DNA from: Geitlerinema sp. PCC 7407 | GTDB taxonomy: Bacteria; Cyanobacteriota; Cyanobacteriia; PCC-7407 | Length of the DNA: 64,000 bases | Reading direction: 5' to 3' | Assembly: GCF_000317045.1 (NCBI RefSeq) | Contig: NC_019703.1 | Coordinates: 2,406,501 to 2,470,500, forward strand | In this document: in pieces, positions 34,470 to 43,033 of the stretch | Numbering within the stretch: the first letter of the stretch is position 1 | Layout of the letters: each line of letters opens with the position of its first letter | Made by a program: the position numbers and the translations under genes | Notes under the pieces: model-generated | What the model saw: the letters and a program-made list of their open reading frames with translations, nothing else | The model's database searches: none | What the model was told of the DNA's origin: nothing

Positions 34470-35042
34470 ATGTTGTTTGTCCCTGCCAAAATGATGGAAC
34501 CCGCAGCGCTCGGCAATGCCTGGACCAGCACCCTCGAAAGCCGCAGCCCCGAGGCGATCGCCCAAGCACGCCGCCTGCTCGACGTGACGCGCTACTGCTC
34601 CCTTTCAACTTGCTCATCTGCGGGAGAGCCGTGGGCATCGCCGCTGCTGTTTGCCTATGACCGGCGCTGGCAGATCTACTGGAGCTCAGCCGTGGTGGCT
34701 CAGCACTCCCAAAACATCTATCAGACCGGCAAAGCGGCGATCGCCATCTACGCGTCTGGGGTGCCCCAGGCCGCTGTCGAAGGGCTCTATCTCTCGGGAA
34801 GCGCGCAAGAGCTAGAGCGCGATCGCGCTGCCGAAGTCGCGGCTCTCTTCGATCAGCGATCGCCTAGGCCCACGCCGCGATCGCCCAAGGATTACCAAGA
34901 TCCGTCTCCCCGCCGGTTCTACCAGTTTTCGCCCGAAGCGGTCTGGATCACGGGCGATCGCCTGCTGTACCAAGACCAGCTCATCGACACCAAAATTCGC
35001 CTTGATTTAGAGAGTTTGATCGCGGCTTTCGAGGCTGAATAA
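34470..35042 (+). CDS. pyridoxamine 5'-phosphate oxidase-like flavin-binding protein
   Basis: About 190 residues. The N-terminal half has the FMN-binding split-barrel pattern: YCSLSTCSSAGEPWASPLLFAYD, then WQIYWSSAVVAQHSQNI and KAAIAIYAS. The C-terminal part has RRFYQFSPEAVWITGD, typical of the HugZ/pyridoxamine oxidase-like families. The cofactor may be FMN or F420-like; the substrate is unknown. The in-frame ATG at 34470 is chosen from several (34446, 34470, 34491) because it excludes sequence encoded by HIP1 elements. The ribosome-binding site is weak. Confidence 0.7.
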   Translation: MLFVPAKMMEPAALGNAWTSTLESRSPEAIAQARRLLDVTRYCSLSTCSSAGEPWASPLLFAYDRRWQIYWSSAVVAQHSQNIYQTGKAAIAIYASGVPQAAVEGLYLSGSAQELERDRAAEVAALFDQRSPRPTPRSPKDYQDPSPRRFYQFSPEAVWITGDRLLYQDQLIDTKIRLDLESLIAAFEAE

Positions 35043-35169
35043 TTCCCGAAACGGCGCTCTAATGGGTTGAATCTAGTCTGTGGGCCTTTTGCCCCTGATA
35101 AGCTTGCGAATGCAATCGTGATTGAAGTAGCGATCGCTCACAACGTTCAACCCACTGGAGAATCAAAAC

Positions 35170-35763
35170 ATGCGACGCCAAACAGTCGCCCTCGGAGCCA
35201 GCCTCGGTTGCGTCTTTGCCGTGCTGGGTATCCTCTTCAGCAGCCAACAACCAACGCCTCAGACCACCGCCCGGGCCGATAGCCAACCGGCAGCGTCAGC
35301 GCTCACGCCCGCGCAGCAGCAGTTGCTCGAAGCCTCCGGCCTTGCGATCGCCCTTCCGACCTATGTCCCGCGGGGATTTGTCCTTGAGAAGGTCATAACA
35401 GAAGCCAGTCGTCAAGCCAGAGTCGGCGGGGTTAGCTACGCCCTGCTTTATCGATACTACGATAGCAGCACCGATCAGGATTTTTGCTTCGCGATCGAAG
35501 CAACCAACGGCGGCATCGGCGGTATCCCCACGGGTGAAGAGAGCTTTGCCATTGACTCTCCCACTTTCGGTGAGAGCACCCTAGAGTATGGCATCTACGG
35601 CGCAGCCCAGGGGCCAACCTATATCTCTAACTGGCTGGGCGAAGAAACAGGGCCTTTTTATCGCTTTGTGGGGGCTGATGTCCTGCCGAGCCTCTCTCGC
35701 TGTGAAAATATCCCTGCTCAAACGGCTATCCAAGTGTTGGAGTCGCTCACTTACCAAAATTAG
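35170..35763 (+). CDS. exported hypothetical protein
   Basis: 197 residues. An N-terminal hydrophobic segment (about 7-24) looks like a signal peptide or membrane anchor, followed by a Thr/Gln/Ala-rich spacer. The rest resembles small exported cyanobacterial proteins with a PTYVPRGFVLEKV beta-rich start and two Cys (in DFCFAIE and SRCENI). The function is unknown. GGAGAA lies eight bases before the ATG. A hairpin follows the gene. Confidence 0.65.
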   Translation: MRRQTVALGASLGCVFAVLGILFSSQQPTPQTTARADSQPAASALTPAQQQLLEASGLAIALPTYVPRGFVLEKVITEASRQARVGGVSYALLYRYYDSSTDQDFCFAIEATNGGIGGIPTGEESFAIDSPTFGESTLEYGIYGAAQGPTYISNWLGEETGPFYRFVGADVLPSLSRCENIPAQTAIQVLESLTYQN

Positions 35764-35835
35764 GCAGCTCAAAATTAGGCCGTAGAGATAGCCAGGATCA
35801 TCAGGCATTCAGGCTTTTGGGCGTTGAGAAGAGAT

Positions 35836-35880
35836 TTGTATGGCTGCTGGGCGATCGCCTAGGAGCCATACAAGCCTTTC
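35836..35880 (+). terminator. hairpin with HIP1 at its tip after the exported protein gene
   Basis: TTGTATGGCT (35836-35845) pairs perfectly with AGCCATACAA (35864-35873), and GGCGATCGCC forms an inner stem. A short pyrimidine run (GCCTTTCT) follows, so it may act as a terminator. A second, weaker hairpin (TCTCACC/GGTGAGA, 35990-36008) lies between this gene and the convergent ATPase. Confidence 0.6.
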
Positions 35881-36054
35881 TATTCAGGATTAGACCGTGG
35901 ACCGTCATCGAGAAAATATATTTCTCTCTATAGCGAATCTCTCTGCGAGTGTCTCTTTTGCTTTGAATGGACGTCTTGCTTGCTCAATTTCTCACCTGGT
36001 TGGTGAGAGATTCCTTAGATCTAGATTTGCACTCATGAGTCTCTGGATCAGCCA

Positions 36055-39051
36055 CTACGCAGCCGGTTGCTGACTGACAAGGCGGTGGGCGCGACGCTGA
36101 CGGAGCCTGACCCATCGCTTGCGCAGCTCCTCCGGAAGGAAAACCAGGGGTGGGCACACCAGCAGCAGCAGCCACTGCCAGGGAGCGAGCGGCGCTACTG
36201 CAAACACCTCTTGCAGAAATGGAACGCTGATGATGAGAAGAATCAGGAGCCACTCAGCGCCGATCCCGAGCCAGATCAGCGAATTGGAAAAGAAGCCGAT
36301 CGCCAGAGCGGGTGCACGCTCGGAGCGACAGGCAAAGACATTACCCACTTGGCTGGCAACGATGCTGGCCAGGGAAAGCGTCGTTGCCTGGACATAAATA
36401 GCGGTCACGGTGGGATCCGCCGTATGGGCCAAGATCGCTGGGGTCACCGCTCGCAGATCGGCCAAATCATACCCGTAGCTGCGCCACACCACCAGGAAAG
36501 CAGCCATGCCCAAAATGGCCTCGATCACGCCCAAAAAGCCATAGGCGCGCAGCAGCAGCGATCGATCGAGGAGGGGTTTATCTTTGGGGCGGGGGGGCTG
36601 GTGCATGGTGCCCGCTTCGGCGGTCTCGGAGCCCAAAGCCAGGGCGGGCAGCATGTCTGTGCCAAGGTCGATGGCGAGGATCTGCATGATGATCAGGGCA
36701 GGGGGAATCTTGAGGGCGACCATGGCCAGGAAGGGCACCACCTCCGGCAAATTGGAGGCCAGGATATAGGTCATGAACTTGCGGATGTTTTGATAGATCG
36801 CCCGCCCCTGCTCCACCGCCACCACGATGGTGGCGAAGTTGTCGTCGGTGAGCACGATGTCGGCGGCCTCTCGGGCAACGTCGGTGCCATTCATGCCCAT
36901 GGCAATGCCGATATTGGCCGATCGCAGGGCAGGAGCATCATTGACGCCGTCACCAGTCACAGCCACAATGTCGCCCATATCTTTGTAGGCCTGGACGAGG
37001 CGCAGCTTGTGCTCGGGGGACATGCGGGCAAACACGAGCCCCGTCCGGTATTTCAGGATTTGGCGGAGCTGGGCGTCGGAGAGGTGCCCCATGCCTTCGC
37101 CAGTGACCACCCGCACCCGCTGATCGATCAGGCCGATCTGGCGGGCGATCGCCTCCGCAGTGAGGCCATAGTCGCCGGTCACCATGGTGACCTTGATGCC
37201 TGCTTGGTGGCACTGGGCGATCGCCCCTGGCACCTCCGGACGCGGCGGATCAAACATCGCCACCAAGCCGATCAAGACCAGGCCTTGCTCGAGATCTTGA
37301 GCCCGCATATCCAGCAGATCCGGTCCTCCCTTGCGGGCAGCCACGCCCAGCACCCGAAATCCCTGGCGCGCCAGATCGTCGTTTGCCATCACCACATCCT
37401 GCCAATCTTCTTGGGTCAGCTCCTGCACCTCGCCATTGCGCAAAATCTCTTGGCAGTGGCGCAGCACCTCCAGGGGAGCCCCCTTGGTAAAGGCCAGCAG
37501 GGGAAATTCGCTGGGCCACAAGGACGACGCCTGCCAGTCCAGCACCACGGTCATCATTCGCCGCCGCGAGTCAAAGGGCACCTCGCGCCGCCGCGGAAAC
37601 TGCTGTTGCAGCGTCTCCAGATTGAGGCCCGCCTTAGCGGCGGCCACCAGCAGCGCGGCCTCGGTCGGATCGCCGATTTCTTGCCAGCGGCTGGGCGTTT
37701 GCAGGTGGACCAGGCGCGCATTGGAGCACAGCGCTGCCCCCGTCAGCAGCAGATGCATTTTCCAGGGGTCCGCGAACTGGGGCGGCAGGACGACTTGGCC
37801 CACAGTAGGGTCATACCCTGCGCCGGTCACCTCCAGCAAGGTCGCGATCGCGCTGGTTGCAGCTGACGGCCTAGGGCCATTTGGGGCCGCGGCCCCAGGA
37901 TCGCCCTTTGTCTCCCCAGAGACAGGGGGCGACGTCTGGGACGGCAGCCAGAGGTAGCGCACCGTCATTTCGTTTTTGGTCAGGGTGCCGGTTTTGTCGG
38001 TGCAGATCACCGTGGTGGCGCTCAGGGTCTCCACCGCCGACAGACGGCGCACGAGGGCGTTGCGGTGGGCCATGCGCTGCACGCCGAGGGCCAGAGCCAG
38101 GGTCACCGTAGGCAGCAGCCCCTCCGGAACGAGGGCCACAATGATGCCGATAGCAAAGATAAAACTTTCCCTCACGTCCATGCCCACCAGAAGCGAGGTG
38201 AGCAAAAAGACGATCACGCCCATACCAACGGCGATCGCCGTGATCAGGCGGACAATCTGAGCAATCTGCACCTCAAGGGTGCTGGGCTCTCGCTTCACCA
38301 CAGCGGTCAGGTGGGCAACCTGGCCAAATTCCGTTTGGGCACCCGTGGCATAGACCACAGCCACCCCGCGCCCGGCGGCGACCGTCGAACCAGCCAGGAC
38401 CAGGTTGGCGATTTCTGCTGGGTTGACGCGCTCCTGGAGGGGCTGCTCGCCCGGTCGCAGGAGGGTTTTGCCGCCCCGGATCGGGACGGCCTGGCGCAGG
38501 CGCACCGGATAGGCGCTGCGGGCCACGGGCAGCGACTCCCCGGTCATGACCGAGATGTCCACGTACATGCTCTCGGAGGAAATTAGCCGCGCATCGGCCG
38601 AAATGCGATCGCCCTCTTCGAGCTGCATCACATCCCCACGCACCAGCTCTCGGGCGGGGATTTGCTTGAGCTCTCCATCCCGAAAAACTTTCACCTGCAT
38701 GGGCAGCACTTTTTTGAGGGCGGCCAAGGCCCGTTCTGCTTGGAACTCCTGCCAAAAGCTGAAAACGGCGTTAATCCAAATCACGGCCCAGATGGCCCAG
38801 CCCAGTTCTGGCGTCCGCGAAATAAAGGCTAGTATCCCGGCGACCCACAGTAGCAGGGCCATGAAGTGGGTGAGCTGGTCGGTGAAGCGCAGCCACAGCG
38901 GTCGATGGGCGGGCTCGGGCAGCTCATTGGCACCAAACTGGTCAAATCTGCGGGCGGCTTCGCACTCGGCGAGCCCCTCTGAGGCACTCCCCAGGGAGTC
39001 GTACACTTCGTCAACGCTCAATGCCCAGACGGGTTGATGAAACGACACCAT
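36055..39051 (-). CDS. P-type cation-transporting ATPase (P2 type)
   Basis: 998 residues with all P-ATPase signatures: TGES in the actuator domain (near 170), PEGL in TM4 (near 312), DKTGTLT with the phosphorylated Asp near 351, MVTGDYGLTAEAIA near 625 and TGDGVNDAP near 700. The TM4 segment LVPEGLLPTVTL resembles Na+/K+- and H+/K+-type pumps (PEGLL) more than SERCA-type Ca2+ pumps (PEGLPA). Cyanobacterial relatives are annotated as Ca2+ or Na+ pumps, so the ion remains open. About ten transmembrane segments are seen. The N domain has a Pro/Gly/Ala-rich insertion (near 375-400). The ATG at 39051 fits the family. Confidence 0.88.
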   Translation of the reverse strand: MVSFHQPVWALSVDEVYDSLGSASEGLAECEAARRFDQFGANELPEPAHRPLWLRFTDQLTHFMALLLWVAGILAFISRTPELGWAIWAVIWINAVFSFWQEFQAERALAALKKVLPMQVKVFRDGELKQIPARELVRGDVMQLEEGDRISADARLISSESMYVDISVMTGESLPVARSAYPVRLRQAVPIRGGKTLLRPGEQPLQERVNPAEIANLVLAGSTVAAGRGVAVVYATGAQTEFGQVAHLTAVVKREPSTLEVQIAQIVRLITAIAVGMGVIVFLLTSLLVGMDVRESFIFAIGIIVALVPEGLLPTVTLALALGVQRMAHRNALVRRLSAVETLSATTVICTDKTGTLTKNEMTVRYLWLPSQTSPPVSGETKGDPGAAAPNGPRPSAATSAIATLLEVTGAGYDPTVGQVVLPPQFADPWKMHLLLTGAALCSNARLVHLQTPSRWQEIGDPTEAALLVAAAKAGLNLETLQQQFPRRREVPFDSRRRMMTVVLDWQASSLWPSEFPLLAFTKGAPLEVLRHCQEILRNGEVQELTQEDWQDVVMANDDLARQGFRVLGVAARKGGPDLLDMRAQDLEQGLVLIGLVAMFDPPRPEVPGAIAQCHQAGIKVTMVTGDYGLTAEAIARQIGLIDQRVRVVTGEGMGHLSDAQLRQILKYRTGLVFARMSPEHKLRLVQAYKDMGDIVAVTGDGVNDAPALRSANIGIAMGMNGTDVAREAADIVLTDDNFATIVVAVEQGRAIYQNIRKFMTYILASNLPEVVPFLAMVALKIPPALIIMQILAIDLGTDMLPALALGSETAEAGTMHQPPRPKDKPLLDRSLLLRAYGFLGVIEAILGMAAFLVVWRSYGYDLADLRAVTPAILAHTADPTVTAIYVQATTLSLASIVASQVGNVFACRSERAPALAIGFFSNSLIWLGIGAEWLLILLIISVPFLQEVFAVAPLAPWQWLLLLVCPPLVFLPEELRKRWVRLRQRRAHRLVSQQPAA

Positions 39052-39261
39052 AAGCCCGACCTTGCGCTGTAAAAGGTTACTTTCCTTTGTCGCATGTTTC
39101 GCCCAAAACGGCGTCTCCTCCTAAACAAACCTTCGCTTTACGGCACGGTTTGCGGCCTAGAGGCGATCGCCCTCTTGCAGCCAAATCAGTTTAGACCCGC
39201 AATCAGCCCTAAGTTTTGAGCGCGCGGCCTGGTGGTCTGAGGGGCGATCGCCCAGGACACC

Positions 39262-40917
39262 TCAGGCGCTGGCAGGCGTTTGGGTACTGCCATCCTGGCC
39301 CGATGGAACGACCAACCGCAGCAGCCACGGCGTTTCGGTTGGCTCTAGAGAGACATTCGGCAGCTGGGAGAGGGCAGCCTGCAAGCCATCGGAGGGTTGG
39401 TAGAGAAAGATATCTTTCGCCTCTAGCGGGAGCTGCAGCTGGGCTGGATCCTGCACCAGCTGTAGTTGCGCCTGGGGCTCCAGGAGATAGGCGAGGGAAA
39501 AGACTTTTTCGATCGGGCTGTCGCTAATCACGAGAGGGCGATCGCTGCGGTTGACGATCGCGGCCACTTCAGGATTTCGCTTGGTTTTCGAGGGTCCTTT
39601 GTTCCACCAGATCACTTGCTGGGAGCTGATCAGGCAGGAAGCCACTCCCGCCACAACTAGAAACGCCACACCGCGCCGCCACCCAGCTTGCTGACGGAGA
39701 GATAGAGAGAGATCGGTGAGTTTTTGGGTGAGGCAGTAGGCGACGGCTAGCTGAATCCCCAGATAGCAGGGAATCGGGTAGCGGGCGATCGCCGATCGCT
39801 GGCCCCCGAGCAAAAGATCTGACAAAATCAGCGCCGATCCTGTCGTGCCAATCAGGGTGAGAACCAGGAGCCAAACCCGTTTGGGCGTGTGGTGACAGAG
39901 AAAGACAAGACTATAAATTGCTAAGGCTGCGGCGCCGTAGGTGAGCGGGTTAAACCAGCTGGGACCTTGGTTAACGTCATAAAAAAGACGGCTCAGATTC
40001 AGCAGCCAAGTCTCTACAAGGGCCGATTGAACCTGGTTGAGATGAGCAACGTTATTTCGCAGGGTATCGAGACGGCTCGCCACCACCCAGAGCCAGGGAG
40101 AGAAGAGACCGAGAGCCAGAGCCGCCGCGCCCAGGTATTGCCAGAGAAGCTGCTTGGGGCGATCGCCCACGAGTCCCACATAGAGCCCCTGGCCCACCAG
40201 CACCAGTCCCGAAAAGAGAAAAGAGTAGAGCCCCAGAGCAGCCGCGATCCCATAGGTGAACCAGCTCTCGAGAGATGGGCGTCGCAGGGCTCGCAAAAGC
40301 GCCGCGCAGGACAAAAGGGTCGTCAAAATATAGAGGCTGTAGCCACGGGCTTCTTGGGCATAGAGAACGTGGAAGGGCGACACGGCCACCAGGGCGATCG
40401 CCGTCCAGGCGACCCGAGTCCGCCCAAAGAGCTCCAAGCAGAGCCAGTACAGGGTCGGAAAGACCAGCAGGCTGAGCAGCCCGGACAGACTGCGAATCCA
40501 GGCGATCGCCCCCTGGACCTGCTGACGAAAAATTTCCGGTGTGGTGGACTGCGGCGTCTCCGTCCCCTGGACCCACAGGCGCGCCATTCCGTAGTACAAG
40601 GGAGTGTGCTCGGGGCTGCCCAGCAGGGCACGCAGCGTATCATCCCAGCCGCGCTCTGGCTGGGGATGCTGGTAGCGCTGGAGATCCACCGGCGTCAGGC
40701 GATCGCCGTCATAAATCTCTTGCACCACTTCCGAGGCGCTGTAGCCCGAAATCCGCAGGGAGGTAAACACCTCGTCTCCCCAGTAGACCTTGTGATCTAG
40801 GTTGAAAAACCGAAAAAAGACGCCCAAAATTAGCAGTCCTAAAACGATCTGCTTCCAGCGAGGCAGCCTCTGTACCCTTGGGTGCAGCCCTACCAGACGC
40901 TCCAACATCGCTTTCAC
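39262..40917 (-). CDS. GT39/ArnT-like membrane glycosyltransferase
   Basis: 551 residues, about ten transmembrane segments, with the signature VYWGDEVFTS near residue 47; the acidic pair in the first periplasmic loop is the catalytic feature of GT-C family enzymes (GT39/GT83) that use polyprenyl-phosphate sugars. A soluble C-terminal tail (about 430-551) is periplasmic. It may glycosylate lipids, proteins or polysaccharide intermediates; the acceptor is unknown. The GTG at 40917 has GGGAGAGAG upstream on its strand; an ATG three codons later is an alternative. A 620-bp gap with AT-rich DNA follows on the right. Confidence 0.8.
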   Translation of the reverse strand: MKAMLERLVGLHPRVQRLPRWKQIVLGLLILGVFFRFFNLDHKVYWGDEVFTSLRISGYSASEVVQEIYDGDRLTPVDLQRYQHPQPERGWDDTLRALLGSPEHTPLYYGMARLWVQGTETPQSTTPEIFRQQVQGAIAWIRSLSGLLSLLVFPTLYWLCLELFGRTRVAWTAIALVAVSPFHVLYAQEARGYSLYILTTLLSCAALLRALRRPSLESWFTYGIAAALGLYSFLFSGLVLVGQGLYVGLVGDRPKQLLWQYLGAAALALGLFSPWLWVVASRLDTLRNNVAHLNQVQSALVETWLLNLSRLFYDVNQGPSWFNPLTYGAAALAIYSLVFLCHHTPKRVWLLVLTLIGTTGSALILSDLLLGGQRSAIARYPIPCYLGIQLAVAYCLTQKLTDLSLSLRQQAGWRRGVAFLVVAGVASCLISSQQVIWWNKGPSKTKRNPEVAAIVNRSDRPLVISDSPIEKVFSLAYLLEPQAQLQLVQDPAQLQLPLEAKDIFLYQPSDGLQAALSQLPNVSLEPTETPWLLRLVVPSGQDGSTQTPASA

Positions 40918-41536
40918 AGCAAGCTCTCTCCCTAGATCACCTCATGGTCTCTAGCATTTTTGCATCTTCTGCCGATCGCCATCGGCTCATGGATGCGCAG
41001 GTATTGATGAGTGTTTCGACGGAAAAAAGACGATCGACCTTTAGGGAAATAGCCCAATTTTTAGGGTGAAATAAAGCCCTAATTCTGCGGATTTTGCCGA
41101 ATTTTTGAGATGACTGATCCCAAAGGGCGATCGCCATTTTTAGGGTTTTAACTATGGCCCAAACAAGCCATCATCCCTGCAAGTCAAACTGCGGCAGCGC
41201 CACGCGGGTCAGAAAGCAAAGAAATCGTCTCTCAAGGTTCGCGATCGCCAGTCTGCCGAAGAGTCCCCTTGATTTTGTCATCAAATCCAGACAAAATTTA
41301 AGAATATAAGAGAATAATCTAAAAAACTAACGTAACCACAAGGAACAGATCCATGAACTTGACAAAATTTTTCAGGGATTGAAGGAGATTTCACGGAATG
41401 GTTTTTAGGGTCTTTAGATTATGATGAAAAATCAAATACTTTAGGCTAAAAAATTTATTTTTCCCAAAAATTCAAAAATACAGGAAAAATTTTCCCTGTT
41501 GCCTTAGGACCAAGGCTACCCCATTTCCTCGGTGCC
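40918..41536. other. AT-rich intergenic region between the membrane glycosyltransferase and the diguanylate cyclase
   Basis: About 620 bp without a convincing gene. TTAGGG/CCCTAA (41061-41066, 41077-41082) forms a small hairpin, and ATTTTGTC/GACAAAAT (41272-41279, 41290-41297) a second. The motif GACAAAATTT recurs near 41361. The part closest to the cyclase is strongly AT-rich, consistent with its promoter. Confidence 0.45.
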
Positions 41537-42661
41537 ATGCTAAACCCTTCGCCAGAGAACCATCCCTCCCAATCGACTCCCGGCTCGGGGGCGATACTGC
41601 CCGTAGAGCGCTTGGTGCAAACGATTCAAGACTTATCTTTGGCGCGGAGTTTAGAGCAAATCATGGCGGTGGTGCGCCAATCGGTTCGCGAGCTGCTGCA
41701 AGCAGACGGCACAACCTTCATTTTGCGAGACGGCAATCAGTGTTTCTATGCGGACGAAGATGCGATCGCCCCCTTGTGGAAAGGGCTCCGCTTTCCGATC
41801 AACACCTGCATCGGCGGCTGGGTCATGGATCAGCGCCAGTCCGTGGCGATCGAGGAGATCCAGGGAGACGAGCGGATTCCCTACGAGGCCTACCGGCAAA
41901 CCTTTGTCAAGAGCCTGGCGATGGTGCCGATTCGGACGCTGCAGCCCATCGGGGCGATCGGGGCCTACTGGGCAGAACTGCACCTAGCGACGGCCGCTGA
42001 AATGAAGCTGCTTCAGGCGATCGCCGATACCACTGCCGTCGCGATGGAAAGCGTGGAGCTCTATCAGGCCCTGGAGCAGCGGGTACGCGATCGCACCCTA
42101 GAACTAGAGCTAGCCAATCAAAAGCTCGTCGCCGAAATCCAAGAGCGCGTCAAAGCCGAGGAAGCCGTGCGGCGTCTCTCTCTCACCGATGAGCTGACCA
42201 GTTTATACAATCGCCGGGGCTTTTTCTTGCTAGCAGAGCAGCAGCTCCGCCTCTCCCGGCGCATGAATGCAGAGTCCTATCTCCTCTTTGCCGACTTGGA
42301 TGGCCTAAAAGGCATCAATGATACTTTTGGCCATGATGCAGGCGATCGCGCCATCATTCAGGCAGCGAACATTCTGCGCCATACCTTCCAAGAAGCAGAC
42401 ATCATAGCCCGCTTGGGCGGAGATGAGTTTGCAGTCTTGGTGACAAGTTCGCTGGGCAGTGCAGATGCCATCCAGAGCCGTCTCACCGAAGAGACCCACA
42501 AATCTAATCAAAATTCCCCAGCCCCTTATTCAATCTCTATAAGTATTGGAATCGAGGCTTGTCATCTCATCCAAAACGCTTCCCTCGAAGATCTCGTGAC
42601 GCGAGCTGATGCCGCCATGTACCTCCGAAAGCGCGATCGCAAAGAAGTCAGTCACCGCTAA
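41537..42661 (+). CDS. GAF-GGDEF diguanylate cyclase
   Basis: 374 residues. A GAF domain (about 25-185) is followed by a coiled coil (about 185-212) and a GGDEF domain. The active site GGDEF is intact near residue 293, with the DGLKGIND-type substrate loop, so it should make c-di-GMP. The inhibitory I-site, normally RXXD five residues before GGDEF, reads QEAD, suggesting loss of product feedback. The GAF domain is strikingly similar to that of the kinase at 25.7 kb (shared LRDGNQC, DEDAI, PLW and AIGxYWAE motifs). No good ribosome-binding site precedes the ATG. Confidence 0.88.
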   Translation: MLNPSPENHPSQSTPGSGAILPVERLVQTIQDLSLARSLEQIMAVVRQSVRELLQADGTTFILRDGNQCFYADEDAIAPLWKGLRFPINTCIGGWVMDQRQSVAIEEIQGDERIPYEAYRQTFVKSLAMVPIRTLQPIGAIGAYWAELHLATAAEMKLLQAIADTTAVAMESVELYQALEQRVRDRTLELELANQKLVAEIQERVKAEEAVRRLSLTDELTSLYNRRGFFLLAEQQLRLSRRMNAESYLLFADLDGLKGINDTFGHDAGDRAIIQAANILRHTFQEADIIARLGGDEFAVLVTSSLGSADAIQSRLTEETHKSNQNSPAPYSISISIGIEACHLIQNASLEDLVTRADAAMYLRKRDRKEVSHR

Positions 42662-43033
42662 AAAGCTACAAACCAAAAAGCTCTAGATAGGTCTCTAGAT
42701 CCAGATCGAGAGGAGCGCCTTTCCAAAGTCAAAGAATCTTGAAAATTGGCCATTTATTAGTCATTTGAGCTGGGATCAAGCAGCACCAGAATCTAGCTTC
42801 ATCCAGGCTTTAATGTACTCACAAAAACTTAACTTATGTATAAATCCTAACGAAGCCATCATCGGTATACTGAAAAAATCTCTCGACCAGCATTAAACCA
42901 AAGCATTCATCTTGAATGACGAGTTGTGGTCAAACAACACCTGCTGAGCGATTCATTTCGGCAGGCAAGGGATGCTCGGGGCAAGCCTAGTCAGAAGAGG
43001 TAATTTTTATAAACTTCTACAAAACTTGGATAA
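42662..43033. other. intergenic region between the two c-di-GMP genes
   Basis: About 370 bp without a gene or a strong repeat. Several short AT-rich stretches near 42830-42870 and 43000-43030 may be promoter elements of the GGDEF-EAL gene. Confidence 0.4.

Noticed and set aside
36067-37866. 599-codon frame on the plus strand opposite the P-type ATPase
   Set aside because: It is the antisense shadow of a well-supported ATPase gene; composition shows no protein family and a high share of His, Gln and Gly typical of shadow frames.
41353-41382. Nine-codon frame with a possible ribosome-binding site upstream of the diguanylate cyclase
   Set aside because: A leader peptide is possible, but nothing in its sequence or spacing supports attenuation.
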